Under the pieces are notes generated by a model. It did no database searches, had not been told where the DNA came from, and saw only the letters and a list, made by a program, of their open reading frames with translations. The position numbers were made by a program, and so were the translations under genes. 52,735 bases of DNA from assembly GCA_900772705.1 (NCBI GenBank), contig CAAGRQ010000132.1, positions 1-52,735 on the forward strand, in the 5' to 3' direction. This document shows positions 27,570 to 36,710 of this stretch, piece by piece. Position 1 is the first letter of the stretch. The number at the start of each line of letters is the position of its first letter. This stretch comes from Clostridia bacterium. GTDB taxonomy: Bacteria; Bacillota; Clostridia; Oscillospirales; Acutalibacteraceae.

Positions 27570-28547
27570 TTACCGTCTTACAATTTTAATATCGCCTGCG
27601 GCAACCTTATCGTTTACCGTGACTTTTATGTTATATCCCTCTTCCATAAGGAAGTATATGTTTCTCTTTTGCTGTCCCTTCAGTTGCGACACGGATTTTG
27701 AATTAACCATAATCTCGTAATCGGCAGGTGGGTACTTTAATATTTTATTGAGCATATATCTGCTCTTAACTATCTCGCCAAAGCTGTCGTGGAATGCACC
27801 CGCAATCATATTTTTCTTAAGTTCCGGTGATGAATGAAGTCCGAGCCTTATCACTCTTATGCCCGCTTTTTCAAACATAGGAACTATTTTCGTGCACAAA
27901 TTTGCGGCGTCGTCCACCGTCTGCGGCTTATATAATTCGTCCTCGTAAAGTTTTGCAAGATATGTATTTTTAAGTACAACGGTAGGATAAATCCTGATTG
28001 TATCGGGTGCAAGGTCAATTATTTTTTGAGCCGTTTGAACAGCCTTTTCGTCCGTGTCGAGATACAAGCCCGTCATCATCTGAAGTCCGAGTTCAAAGCC
28101 GAAAGACTTAATAAGTCTTGAAGCGTTTTCCACATCCTCTGCCGTGTGCCCTCTGAAATTGGCCCTAAGTACCTCATCGTCCATACTCTGTGCACCGAGT
28201 TCGATTGAGGTAACGCCGTATTTTTTCAGTATATCAAGCACTTCTTCATCAATGCAGTCGGGTCGGGTCGAGATACGAATACCGTTTACCCTGCCGTCCT
28301 TAACATAATCATAAGCCGCCTTTAAGAGAGAAAGCATATACTCTCTGTCTATTGCGGTAAAACTTCCGCCGAAGAAGGCTATTTCATAATCGTAATTCTT
28401 TTTTTTCAACGCCGTTTCCACAGCGGATCTTACATCGTCTGCGCTCGGTTGACTCTGCTTTCCCGTAATGGTATTTTGGTTACAAAATGAGCATTTGTGA
28501 GGGCAGCCGAGATGCGGAATAAAAAGACTTATATTTCCTTTTTTCAT
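27570..28547 (-). CDS. Elp3-like radical SAM protein of the rnc-smc locus
   Basis: 325 residues. The iron-sulfur motif is at C15, C19 and C22 (CPHKCSFC). The SAM-binding region FFGGSFTAI and Elp3-type SIELGAQSMDDEVL are present. There is no GNAT acetyltransferase domain, unlike true Elp3. Genes of this type sit between rnc and smc in many Clostridia. The function is not settled; a role in RNA modification is plausible. It overlaps rnc by four bases. Confidence 0.85.
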   Translation of the reverse strand: MKKGNISLFIPHLGCPHKCSFCNQNTITGKQSQPSADDVRSAVETALKKKNYDYEIAFFGGSFTAIDREYMLSLLKAAYDYVKDGRVNGIRISTRPDCIDEEVLDILKKYGVTSIELGAQSMDDEVLRANFRGHTAEDVENASRLIKSFGFELGLQMMTGLYLDTDEKAVQTAQKIIDLAPDTIRIYPTVVLKNTYLAKLYEDELYKPQTVDDAANLCTKIVPMFEKAGIRVIRLGLHSSPELKKNMIAGAFHDSFGEIVKSRYMLNKILKYPPADYEIMVNSKSVSQLKGQQKRNIYFLMEEGYNIKVTVNDKVAAGDIKIVRR

Positions 28548-29215
28548 ATAATTCCCATCAGCGAAAGAGCCTCTTTCGCCGCCTCCTGCTCTGCCTGTTT
28601 CTTACTCTTGCCGACTCCCGTGCCGACAATATTTGAGTTAAGATGAACCTCTGCCTTAAAGGTACGGTCGTGCGGAGGTCCGTCCTCGCCGACGATAACA
28701 TAATTGAGCGTTTCGTCCTTATTCTGCTGAATGACCTCTTGAAGCGTAGTCTTATAATCCTTAAACGGAATATGATGAGTGTCTATATCCTTTGACAAAA
28801 AGCGCAGAATGTGTTTTCTCGCCTGCTCCATTCCGCCGTCAAGATATATGGCGGCAATAAGAGCCTCAAAGGCATTTTCCAAATTAGAGCTTCTGTCGCT
28901 GCCGCCCGTTTTTTCCTCACCTCTGCCGAGGAGCAAATAATCGCCCAAATCAATCTCTCTGGCAAAATCCGAAAGCGACTGAGTGCATACGAGCGATGAG
29001 CGAAGTTTTGACAAATCGCCCTCGGGCCAATCGGGATAACGCTCGTAAAGATACTGCGCCGAAACAAGACTCAGCACCGCATCGCCCAAAAATTCCATAC
29101 GCTCGTTATTATAGCCCAACTGGCAGTCGTTTGCATAACTCGAATGAGTCAGCGCCTCTTTAAGTAAATCCTTATTCTTGAAGGTATAATTTATTTTTTC
29201 TTCAAGCGTTTTCAT
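28544..29215 (-). CDS. rnc: ribonuclease III
   Basis: Double-strand-specific RNase maturing rRNA and mRNAs. 223 residues. The RNase III signature is NERMEFLGDAVLSL, with the second metal-site region at NAFEALIAAIYLDGG. The C-terminal double-stranded RNA-binding domain (about 152-220) ends KKQAEQEAAKEAL. It begins one base after plsX. Confidence 0.97.
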   Translation of the reverse strand: MKTLEEKINYTFKNKDLLKEALTHSSYANDCQLGYNNERMEFLGDAVLSLVSAQYLYERYPDWPEGDLSKLRSSLVCTQSLSDFAREIDLGDYLLLGRGEEKTGGSDRSSNLENAFEALIAAIYLDGGMEQARKHILRFLSKDIDTHHIPFKDYKTTLQEVIQQNKDETLNYVIVGEDGPPHDRTFKAEVHLNSNIVGTGVGKSKKQAEQEAAKEALSLMGII

Positions 29216-29216
29216 A

Positions 29217-30209
29217 TCAATTCTCAGCCAATTCCTTTTCTATCTTTTCTGTCAAATCGGTCTGCAAAAACCAAACCGCCTGCTTAATCGCATTCTTAAA
29301 GGTGCGTGCGTCAGCCGAACCGTGAGCCTTAACCACCGGCTTTTTTATTCCGAGCATAACCGCTCCGCCGTACTCCTTATAATCAAAGCGGGTTTTCATA
29401 TCATTGATTCCCGAGCGAACGCCGAGATACGATAATTTTGAAATCGTATTTTTATAAAAAGCGTCCTTTATTCCCTGCATAAGCACCTTTGCAACGCCCT
29501 CGTAAGTTTTAAGTATCAAGTTGCCGGTAAAGCCGTCGGCTACTACAACATCTGCGTCACCGTAGGGAATTCTTCTGCCCTCTATGTTTCCGATAAAATT
29601 ATACGGCGCTTTTTTCATAAGAGCATACGCCTCTTTAACGGTCGGCGTACCTTTTGTTTCCTCGCTTCCGTTATTTGCAAGTGCAACTTTAGGATTAACC
29701 ACACCCATAATGTTTTTCATATAAAGTGAGCCCAGGAGTCCGAACTGGTAAAGATACTCGCTCTTACATTCGGCGTTTGCACCGCAGTCCATAAGCAAGA
29801 ACGGTTTGTCTGCGCTCGGCATAACGGAGGCAATGGCAGGTCTTTTAACGCCTTTAATTCTCTTTGTTATCAAGGTTGCGCCGACCGTAATGGCACCCGT
29901 GTTTCCTGCACTGACAAAGGCATCGCCCTCGCCGTCGTTGAGCATTTTGAAGCCTACCGACATAGAACTGTCCGGCTTACCTTTAAGCACCGTCTTTGCC
30001 TCGTCGCAGTTACCTATAACCTCAGAGCAATGAACAATATGAAACTTATCAAGCGGCACATTGTTTTTTTCAAAACTGTCTTGCACCGCCTTTTCATCGC
30101 CGAGCAAAATTATCTCGTCAATATCAAATTCCTCGAGTGCAAGAGCACAGCCCTTTATTATCTCATCGGGTGCGTTATCTCCGCCCATTGCGTCAACAAT
30201 AATTTTCAT
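29217..30209 (-). CDS. plsX: phosphate acyltransferase PlsX
   Basis: Makes acyl-phosphate from acyl-ACP for phospholipid synthesis. 330 residues from ATG 30209; the longer reading enters trmFO. Motifs: DAMGGDNAP at the N-terminus, SAGNTGA, MLMDCGAN-type segment (LLMDCGANAECK) and DGFTGNL. In many Firmicutes plsX is followed by fabD, fabG or acpP before rnc; here rnc follows after one base. Confidence 0.96.
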   Translation of the reverse strand: MKIIVDAMGGDNAPDEIIKGCALALEEFDIDEIILLGDEKAVQDSFEKNNVPLDKFHIVHCSEVIGNCDEAKTVLKGKPDSSMSVGFKMLNDGEGDAFVSAGNTGAITVGATLITKRIKGVKRPAIASVMPSADKPFLLMDCGANAECKSEYLYQFGLLGSLYMKNIMGVVNPKVALANNGSEETKGTPTVKEAYALMKKAPYNFIGNIEGRRIPYGDADVVVADGFTGNLILKTYEGVAKVLMQGIKDAFYKNTISKLSYLGVRSGINDMKTRFDYKEYGGAVMLGIKKPVVKAHGSADARTFKNAIKQAVWFLQTDLTEKIEKELAEN

Positions 30210-30216
30210 AAATTTC

Positions 30217-31509
30217 TCATTCCGCCTTTTCAAGCCTGTCAAGTGCACGCCTGCCGAGTGCGGCATAGCGTTCCTTTTTATCTCTGATTTTCGGCTCTAT
30301 GGGAGGAAGTATACCGAAGTTTGCGCCCATAGGCTGAAAATTACTTACGCTCTCGTCGCTGATATATCGTGACAGGGCGCCTATCATATTATTTTCCGAA
30401 AGAACGAGAGGCTCCTCGCCGTTTGCTTTTCTTACGGCATTAATGCCTGCCATAATTCCCGAAGCGGCTGATTCCATATACCCCTCAACGCCTGTAATCT
30501 GCCCCGCAAAGAAAATGTTTTCATTGCTCCTAAGGCTGAAATCGGCATTCAAAAGTCGGGGTGAGTCCAAAAACGAATTGCGGTGCATTACTCCGTACCT
30601 TACAAACTCCGCATTTTCAAGACCGGGTATCATGGAAAACACTCTCTTTTGCTCGCCGAATTTCAAGTTCGTCTGAAATCCGACAAGATTAAACATAGTA
30701 CCCTTGCTGTTCTCACGTCTGAGTTGAACGCACGCCCACGGTCTGTGTCCCGTATTTGGGTCAACGAGTCCGACAGGTTTCATCGGTCCGAAGCGTGGTG
30801 CGTCAAATCCTCTTTTAGCCAGTTTTTCTATCGGCATACAGCCCTCATAGACATCAAAATCGTGAACGACTGCACCCTCTGCATTAATCAGTTCGTTTAT
30901 GAAAGCCTCATATTCCACCTTATTAAACGGACAGTTTACATAATCCTCGTCGCCGCCTCTGTCATATCTCGAAGCGCCGAATGCCTTTGTCATATCAACG
31001 CTTTCTGCGGTGACGATAGGTGCCGCCGCATCATAAAACGAAAGGCAGTCGCCGCACAGTCTTTGTATTTCCTGCGCCAGACTGTCCTCTGTCAAAGGGC
31101 CGGTGGCAATAATCAAAATCTCGTTTTCCTCGGGCTCGATTCTGTCAAAAATCCTGTTCTCGACCGTAATATTCGGATGATTTTTTATCATATCGGTAAC
31201 GGCTGAAGAAAAATCGTTTCTGTCAACGGCAAGTGCTCCCCCGGCAGGCACGGCACATCTGCGTGCAACAGCCACGGTAAGCGAACCGAGACGGAACATT
31301 TCCTCTTTGAGCAGTCCTGCGGCACTTTCGAGCCGTGACGCTTTTAGCGAATTTGAACAGACGAGTTCCGCAAAATTTTCACTTTTATGCGCCGGAGAAA
31401 ATTTTATCGGTTTCATCTCAACGAGAGTGACCGGATAACCGCTCTCCGCTATCTGCCAAGCCGCCTCACACCCTGCAAGACCTGCTCCGACTACTGTAAA
31501 TTTTTTCAT
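30217..31509 (-). CDS. trmFO: folate-dependent tRNA (uracil-54-C5) methyltransferase
   Basis: FAD- and methylenetetrahydrofolate-dependent enzyme forming m5U54 in tRNA. 430 residues from ATG 31509. The FAD-binding motif is VVGAGLAGCEAAWQ at the N-terminus. Family segments CSNSLKA, GALAVDR and FAGQITGVEGYMESAASG are present. It follows topA by one base; the topA-trmFO pair is standard in Firmicutes. Confidence 0.96.
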   Translation of the reverse strand: MKKFTVVGAGLAGCEAAWQIAESGYPVTLVEMKPIKFSPAHKSENFAELVCSNSLKASRLESAAGLLKEEMFRLGSLTVAVARRCAVPAGGALAVDRNDFSSAVTDMIKNHPNITVENRIFDRIEPEENEILIIATGPLTEDSLAQEIQRLCGDCLSFYDAAAPIVTAESVDMTKAFGASRYDRGGDEDYVNCPFNKVEYEAFINELINAEGAVVHDFDVYEGCMPIEKLAKRGFDAPRFGPMKPVGLVDPNTGHRPWACVQLRRENSKGTMFNLVGFQTNLKFGEQKRVFSMIPGLENAEFVRYGVMHRNSFLDSPRLLNADFSLRSNENIFFAGQITGVEGYMESAASGIMAGINAVRKANGEEPLVLSENNMIGALSRYISDESVSNFQPMGANFGILPPIEPKIRDKKERYAALGRRALDRLEKAE

Positions 31510-31510
31510 A

Positions 31511-33625
31511 TTACTTTTTCTTTTCCGCCTGCTTTGTGTAGCCGCAGTTTTCGGTATCGGGGCAATAGAGAACATTACCTTTCTTTCTGAACAGCGACTT
31601 TCCGCACTGCGGACAGGTTTCATCTGTAGGTGCGTCCCAGGTCATAAAGTTACATTTTGGATAATTTGAACAGCCGTAAAACGGTGTGCCCCTCTTTGTT
31701 TTCTTTTCTATTACATCACCGCCGCATACCGGACATTTTGCGTTTGTCTTTGTAACGAGCGGCTTTGCGTTTTTGCATTCGGGATAACCGGGGCAAGCAA
31801 GGAATTTTCCGAATCTGCCGACCTTAACGACCATCTTTCTGCCGCATTTTTCGCAGACAACATCGGTTTCTTCTTCCTTGAGTTTTATCTTAACGCCCTG
31901 CATATCTTTCTTTGCTTTTTCGAGCGGCTCAACAAAATCGTCATAGTAAAGCCTTATCATATCGATATAGTTCTTTTCGCCCGAATCAATTTTATCAAGG
32001 TCATCCTCCATCTTTGAGGTATACTTGACATTTACGATATTGGGAATTCTCTCTTTAAGAAGATTGGTTACAGCCTCGCCGAGTTCGGTAGGAACAAACT
32101 GCTTGCCCTCACGAACAACATACTCTTTTGAAAGAATGGTCGATGTGATTGTAACATAAGTAGACGGACGGCCTACACCGTTTTCCTCAAGTGCCTTGGT
32201 AAGAGAAGCCTCCGTATATCTTGCGGGCGGCTGAGTGAAATGCTGATTGCCGAGAATGGATTTGAGTTTGAGCACATCGCCCTTTGCAACGGGAGGAAGC
32301 GGAGATTCGCTGTCCTTCTTTTGGGCGTCATCGGTCTTTTCCTCATAAAGAGCGGTAAAGCCGTCAAACTTAACCGTATATCCGCTTGCCGAAAGGAGAT
32401 AGCCGTTTGCCTTAATCTCAACTTTCATAGTCTCCTGAACGCAGGAAGCCATAAGAGAAGCGATAAATCTCTCCCAAACAAGTTTATAAATCTTATACTG
32501 GTCGGAAGTAAGCGAAGCCTTAACCGACTCGGGAGTTACATTAGGCATAGACGGTCTGATAGCCTCGTGTCCGTCCTGTGCATTTCCTCTTGTCTTATAA
32601 AATCTCGGAGCGGACGGAAGATATTTTTCGCCGTATTCGCTCTTGATAAAATCATTACCTGCGGCTCTTGCCTCGTCGGAAATACGAAGCGAGTCGGTTC
32701 TCATATAGGTAATAAGACCGACGGTACCGAGTCCCTTAACATCAACACCCTCGTAAAGTTCCTGTGCGGCTTTCATAGTTCTTCTTGCCTGGAACGAGAG
32801 GCGGCGAGACGCCTCCTGCTGAAGAGTCGAAGTGATAAACGGCGGTGCGGGATTTTTCTTTCTCGTGCCTTTCTTAACGCTTTCAACAACATACTCTGCG
32901 TTTTCCAAATCGGAAAGCATTTTGTCGGAGGCTTCCTTAGACGGAATCTTGTTCTTATCCGTGCCCACCTTGTTTCCGTCGGCATCCTGTACGAGAACTG
33001 CACCGAATGTTTTTCTGTCGGGCGGATTTGTAAACTTAGCGTCTATCGTCCAATATTCCTCGGGCTTAAAAGCACGAATCTCGTTTTCTCTGTCAACAAC
33101 GAGTCTGAGAGCAACGCTCTGTACTCTGCCTGCCGAAAGTCCTCTGCGAATTTTCTGGCTGACGAACGGAGACAGTTTGTAGCCGATAAGTCTGTCGAGA
33201 ATACGGCGTGCCTGCTGAGCATTGACCAGGTCTATATCAATTTCTCTGGGGTGCGCCATACCGTTTTTAACGCCCGTTTTTGTAATTTCGTTAAATGTAA
33301 CACGATTTTTATCGTCAAGACTCAAATCAAGAATATTTGCAAGATGCCACGAAATTGCCTCTCCCTCACGGTCGGGGTCGGTTGCGAGATATACATATTC
33401 GGCTTTGTCAGCCTTTGTTTTAAGTTCCTCAACAAGAGCCTCTTTGCCCTTTATTACTGCGTACTTTGGCTCAAAGTTATGCTCAATATCAACGCTGAGC
33501 CTTGCCGCAGGGAGGTCACGAACATGACCCATGGATGCGATAACCTCGTATCCGTCGCCCAAATAGCCCTTTATGTTTTTAGCCTTTGCGGGTGACTCCA
33601 CAATTACTAATTTTGACTTTGCCAT
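31511..33625 (-). CDS. topA: DNA topoisomerase I
   Basis: Relaxes negative supercoils. 704 residues. A Toprim domain lies at the N-terminus (IVESPAKAKNI, DPDREGEAISWHL). The catalytic tyrosine is in GLITYMRTDSLRIS. Three C-terminal four-cysteine zinc ribbons begin CEKCG, CPVCGG and CPQCG. A ribosome binding site AAAGGA precedes the ATG. It lies 75 bases after dprA. Confidence 0.97.
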   Translation of the reverse strand: MAKSKLVIVESPAKAKNIKGYLGDGYEVIASMGHVRDLPAARLSVDIEHNFEPKYAVIKGKEALVEELKTKADKAEYVYLATDPDREGEAISWHLANILDLSLDDKNRVTFNEITKTGVKNGMAHPREIDIDLVNAQQARRILDRLIGYKLSPFVSQKIRRGLSAGRVQSVALRLVVDRENEIRAFKPEEYWTIDAKFTNPPDRKTFGAVLVQDADGNKVGTDKNKIPSKEASDKMLSDLENAEYVVESVKKGTRKKNPAPPFITSTLQQEASRRLSFQARRTMKAAQELYEGVDVKGLGTVGLITYMRTDSLRISDEARAAGNDFIKSEYGEKYLPSAPRFYKTRGNAQDGHEAIRPSMPNVTPESVKASLTSDQYKIYKLVWERFIASLMASCVQETMKVEIKANGYLLSASGYTVKFDGFTALYEEKTDDAQKKDSESPLPPVAKGDVLKLKSILGNQHFTQPPARYTEASLTKALEENGVGRPSTYVTITSTILSKEYVVREGKQFVPTELGEAVTNLLKERIPNIVNVKYTSKMEDDLDKIDSGEKNYIDMIRLYYDDFVEPLEKAKKDMQGVKIKLKEEETDVVCEKCGRKMVVKVGRFGKFLACPGYPECKNAKPLVTKTNAKCPVCGGDVIEKKTKRGTPFYGCSNYPKCNFMTWDAPTDETCPQCGKSLFRKKGNVLYCPDTENCGYTKQAEKKK

Positions 33626-33700
33626 TATTAAAAATCCTTTCGGTTAATGTTAATAAAAATATTTTTCAAGCAGTTAAAAAACGAATGCTAAGTACCGCTT

Positions 33701-34909
33701 TCACGCTTGCTTTTTTCTGTATCTTTTTCCTATGCCTGCTTCTGCCAAACCATCGAGTTCAAGCATAGTCAGCGACATAAGCACATTTTTTACATCCAGA
33801 TTTGCCCTTGCGGCTATACTGTCAATATCGGTATAACCATCGCTCAGAGCGTCATAAACCGTCTTTTCGTTGCCGGTAATTTTTGCGGCGGTCTGAATCA
33901 TTTTGTCCTGATTGTCTCTGTGCTCGTCTATTTTATCAAACGAGAGTTGTTCGTCTTTTTCAAATGGAATATCCCTCTCTTTATATTCATCCGAGAGAAG
34001 TTCCTCAAAAGAAGCCGACTTTGATATATCGAGCGTGCGATATTTTTCCTTATAGTGAGACAGTAAAACATTCATTGATGTAACGGGAATTGCGCCGTCC
34101 TCAATCAGTTTATTCGTTCCGTTAAACCCTGTATCGAATATGCTCGAGGGAAGAACAAAAATATCTCTGCCCTGGTCTGCGGCAAAAGAAGCGGTAATCA
34201 GCGAGCCGCTTTTTATCCCTGCTTCTGCGACAAACACGGCATCCGAAAGTCCGCTTATGATTCTGTTTCTTGCAGGAAATGTATATTTACTTGCCTGAGT
34301 GCCGGGCGGATATTCGCTGATAAGAGCACCGTTTGCGGCTATGCGCCGCCTCAAATCCGCATTGCTCATAAGATAATTTGCACCCAGACCACAGCCGAGA
34401 ACCGCAACGGTTTTTCCGCCGCCCTCGAGTGCTCCTTCGTGAGACGCCGTATCTATCCCGAGTGCACCTCCGCTCACGACAACGCCGCCGCATCTTGCAA
34501 CACCCTTTGCTATAACCTTAGAAGCTTTAAGCGCATAAGGCGACGCCTTTCGTGTGCCGACCGAACCGAAGGTTAGTGAATTATCTATATCCGGAAGATT
34601 GCCGCTGACATAAAGCACGGCAGGCGGATTGTAAATATTTTTCAGCTTAACGGGATATTCGCTGTCCTCATAAGTTATTATATTCCAGCCGTTTTTCTTA
34701 CACTTATCGACAATTTTCTTTGCGTCGTTTAGGGTGAACTCCTCACTTTTGCGAATCATATTATCATTCAATTCGGGACAACATTTTTTCTGCAAATAAT
34801 TACTCTCGTAAAACGCTTCTATGCTCCCGAAATAATCGAGCACATTATCAAAACATCTTGCACAGCCTATACAATGCTGAAGCCAAATCCAGTAAAGCAC
34901 ATCACTCAT
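33701..34909 (-). CDS. dprA: DNA-processing protein DprA
   Basis: Loads RecA on incoming single-stranded DNA in transformation. 402 residues from the ATG at 34909, which overlaps the upstream gene's stop (ATGA). A GTG 15 bases upstream is less likely. The Rossmann-type domain shows GSVGTRKASPYA, SGGALGIDTASHEGAL and RNRIISGLSDAVFVAEA. A C-terminal winged helix (about 340-400) is present. Competence is not implied, since dprA is widely retained. Confidence 0.95.
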   Translation of the reverse strand: MSDVLYWIWLQHCIGCARCFDNVLDYFGSIEAFYESNYLQKKCCPELNDNMIRKSEEFTLNDAKKIVDKCKKNGWNIITYEDSEYPVKLKNIYNPPAVLYVSGNLPDIDNSLTFGSVGTRKASPYALKASKVIAKGVARCGGVVVSGGALGIDTASHEGALEGGGKTVAVLGCGLGANYLMSNADLRRRIAANGALISEYPPGTQASKYTFPARNRIISGLSDAVFVAEAGIKSGSLITASFAADQGRDIFVLPSSIFDTGFNGTNKLIEDGAIPVTSMNVLLSHYKEKYRTLDISKSASFEELLSDEYKERDIPFEKDEQLSFDKIDEHRDNQDKMIQTAAKITGNEKTVYDALSDGYTDIDSIAARANLDVKNVLMSLTMLELDGLAEAGIGKRYRKKQA

Positions 34910-35676
34910 CTGAGCATCTCCCACATAGTAATCGAAGCGGCAACGCTTGCATTAAGGCTCTCTGCTCTGCCGAGCATCGGTATGGTAATGAGCGAGTCGC
35001 AAGCCGCCTTAACGCTGTCCTCTACTCCGTTTGCCTCATTTCCGATAACGCAAAGCGTTTTGCCCGAAAAATCAATATCCGTAATCTTAGTTTCCCTGCT
35101 GTCGGGAACCGTAGCATAAGTTGCAAAACCGAGCGAAGATAAGTCTTTTATCAGTTGCGTAAGATTATCTGTTTTAACCGTATTCATTCTGAGCACCGAA
35201 CCCATACTTGCCCTGATTGCTTTCGGATTGTAAACATCACAGCCGGAATAAACTATGACGCTGTCAATCCCGAGTGCCTCCGCCGAGCGGATTATCGCAC
35301 CGACATTTGACGGGTCCTGAACATTATCGAGTGCTATCGCCTTGTTTTTTATTTTGTTTTCGCCGTCTCGCATTTTAACGGTAAGGAATATGCCCTGCGG
35401 ACTCTTTGTGTCGCTGAGTTTTTCGGCGATTTCCTCGGTAATCATATACGAGCCGCCGCAGCGACTTATGAGCGCATTTATTTCAGAGGGATATTTTTTT
35501 ATTATATTCTCGGTATAAAACACATTCTCAGGCTCATAAACTGAATTAAGGACATCAAAGCATAGCCTTGCCCCCTCCAAAACAAAGCGTTTTTCTTCGG
35601 CTCTTGCTTTAGATGAGGTAAAGAGTTTTTTGGTGTCCTTAATTATTGTATTGTTTTTGCTCGTGATTTTTTCCAT
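34906..35676 (-). CDS. TrmH/SpoU-family RNA 2'-O-methyltransferase
   Basis: SAM-dependent RNA ribose methyltransferase with a trefoil knot. 256 residues from ATG 35676, which has AGGAG six bases upstream. An N-terminal substrate-binding domain (about 1-95) precedes the SpoU domain, whose motifs are ALDNVQDPSNVGAIIRSAEA, CVIGNEANGV and IPMLGRAESLNASVAASI. It resembles RlmB/TsnR-type enzymes; the exact target is not assigned. Confidence 0.93.
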   Translation of the reverse strand: MEKITSKNNTIIKDTKKLFTSSKARAEEKRFVLEGARLCFDVLNSVYEPENVFYTENIIKKYPSEINALISRCGGSYMITEEIAEKLSDTKSPQGIFLTVKMRDGENKIKNKAIALDNVQDPSNVGAIIRSAEALGIDSVIVYSGCDVYNPKAIRASMGSVLRMNTVKTDNLTQLIKDLSSLGFATYATVPDSRETKITDIDFSGKTLCVIGNEANGVEDSVKAACDSLITIPMLGRAESLNASVAASITMWEMLR

Positions 35677-35772
35677 ACACATCTCCTGTGCCATATTTTG
35701 CAACTTATTTTGCTTTTTCGTTTAATTAAAATCACCAAACGGCATTTGTGATACACTATTATATTTTTATAT

Positions 35773-35801
35773 AATATACATTATAATTAAAAAAATTTCA
35801 A
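35773..35801 (-). promoter_or_regulatory. promoter of the SpoU-dprA unit
   Basis: On the minus strand, -35 TTGAAA (35801-35796), 17 bases, -10 TATATT (35778-35773), in a very AT-rich divergent region. A second AT-rich hexamer lies just downstream, so the start point is uncertain. Confidence 0.5.
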
Positions 35802-35822
35802 TACCTATTTTGATTTTTTAAG

Positions 35823-35851
35823 TTGACGGACAAAGCTATTTGTTTTATAAT
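35823..35851 (+). promoter_or_regulatory. promoter of the HprK-like gene
   Basis: -35 TTGACG (35823-35828), 17-base spacer, -10 TATAAT (35846-35851), followed by AAAGGA and the ATG at 35888. Divergent from the SpoU promoter. Confidence 0.75.
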
Positions 35852-35887
35852 CACAATAGATAAATATTTTTATAAAGGAATTTTACT

Positions 35888-36613
35888 ATGCCATTTTACG
35901 ACATCGCAAATCTCAGAGTTGAAATAATCGGCCCTAAAGGCAGAACAAAAAAGCAGGCGATTCCCTATCTTTCAAAGAATCAAAGTTCCGATTCTGCACC
36001 CGACATTGTAATTAATGTTGATGAACAGAGGGTAAAAAATGCTATGGCGGAGCACCCCGAACTCACCCAGGGCGACTGGGAATATATGATAACGGGAAGT
36101 GATTTTTACACGGCTCTCATAGGCTTTGACGGCATTCTGCTTCATTCGTCATGCGTAGTCGTAGACGGCGTGGCATACGCATTCAGTGCGGACAGCGGCA
36201 CGGGCAAATCGACTCACACCCAACTTTGGCTCAAGCACTTCGGCGACAGAGCATACATATTAAACGATGACAAACCGGCTATCAGAATCATAGACGGCAA
36301 GCCATATGCCTGCGGCACTCCGTGGAGCGGAAAATACGATTATTCCACACCGGCCGTCGTGCCTCTGGGCGGAATCTGCTTTTTGAGCAGAAGCGAAACG
36401 AACCAAATAAAGCCTGCCGATACGGGAAGAGCCATTTACAACATCTTTTCGCAAACCATCAGACGACTCGGCGAAAACGGAATGAACAAACTTATGGATA
36501 ATCTGAACGAACTGTTCAAACTTGTGCCGATTTACGATCTCGGCTGTAATATGAGCGATGAAGCCGTGCTTTGCTCATATAACGCAATGAAAAGAGAAGT
36601 AACGGATATTTAA
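35888..36613 (+). CDS. HPr kinase-like P-loop protein
   Basis: 241 residues, soluble. Walker A at 101-109 (ADSGTGKST) is followed by LNDDKPAIR (125-133), the arrangement of the HprK/PEP-carboxykinase fold (kinase loop then Walker B/metal site). The N-terminal serine-binding half of true HPr kinase/phosphorylase is absent, and no HPr gene is adjacent. Automated annotation sometimes calls this family PEP carboxykinase; I would call it a small kinase of unknown substrate. Monocistronic, with its own promoter and terminator. Confidence 0.8.
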   Translation: MPFYDIANLRVEIIGPKGRTKKQAIPYLSKNQSSDSAPDIVINVDEQRVKNAMAEHPELTQGDWEYMITGSDFYTALIGFDGILLHSSCVVVDGVAYAFSADSGTGKSTHTQLWLKHFGDRAYILNDDKPAIRIIDGKPYACGTPWSGKYDYSTPAVVPLGGICFLSRSETNQIKPADTGRAIYNIFSQTIRRLGENGMNKLMDNLNELFKLVPIYDLGCNMSDEAVLCSYNAMKREVTDI

Positions 36614-36670
36614 TAAAAAACAGAAAATCAAATTAATAACAATCCGAAAACAGCATGTTCTTTAAGTAAA

Positions 36671-36710
36671 AATCGGAATGCAAAAAAGTATTTGCATTCC
36701 GATTTTTTTA
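36671..36710 (+). terminator. strong terminator between convergent genes
   Basis: A perfect 14-pair stem (AATCGGAATGCAAA/TTTGCATTCCGATT) with a six-base loop and T7. On the minus strand it also serves sigK, which ends just to its right. Confidence 0.85.

Noticed and set aside
32240..33595. 451-codon open frame antisense to topA
   Set aside because: No ribosome binding site, Ser/Cys/Ile-rich shadow composition, and topA on the other strand is complete. Many similar shadows occur opposite smc and leuS.
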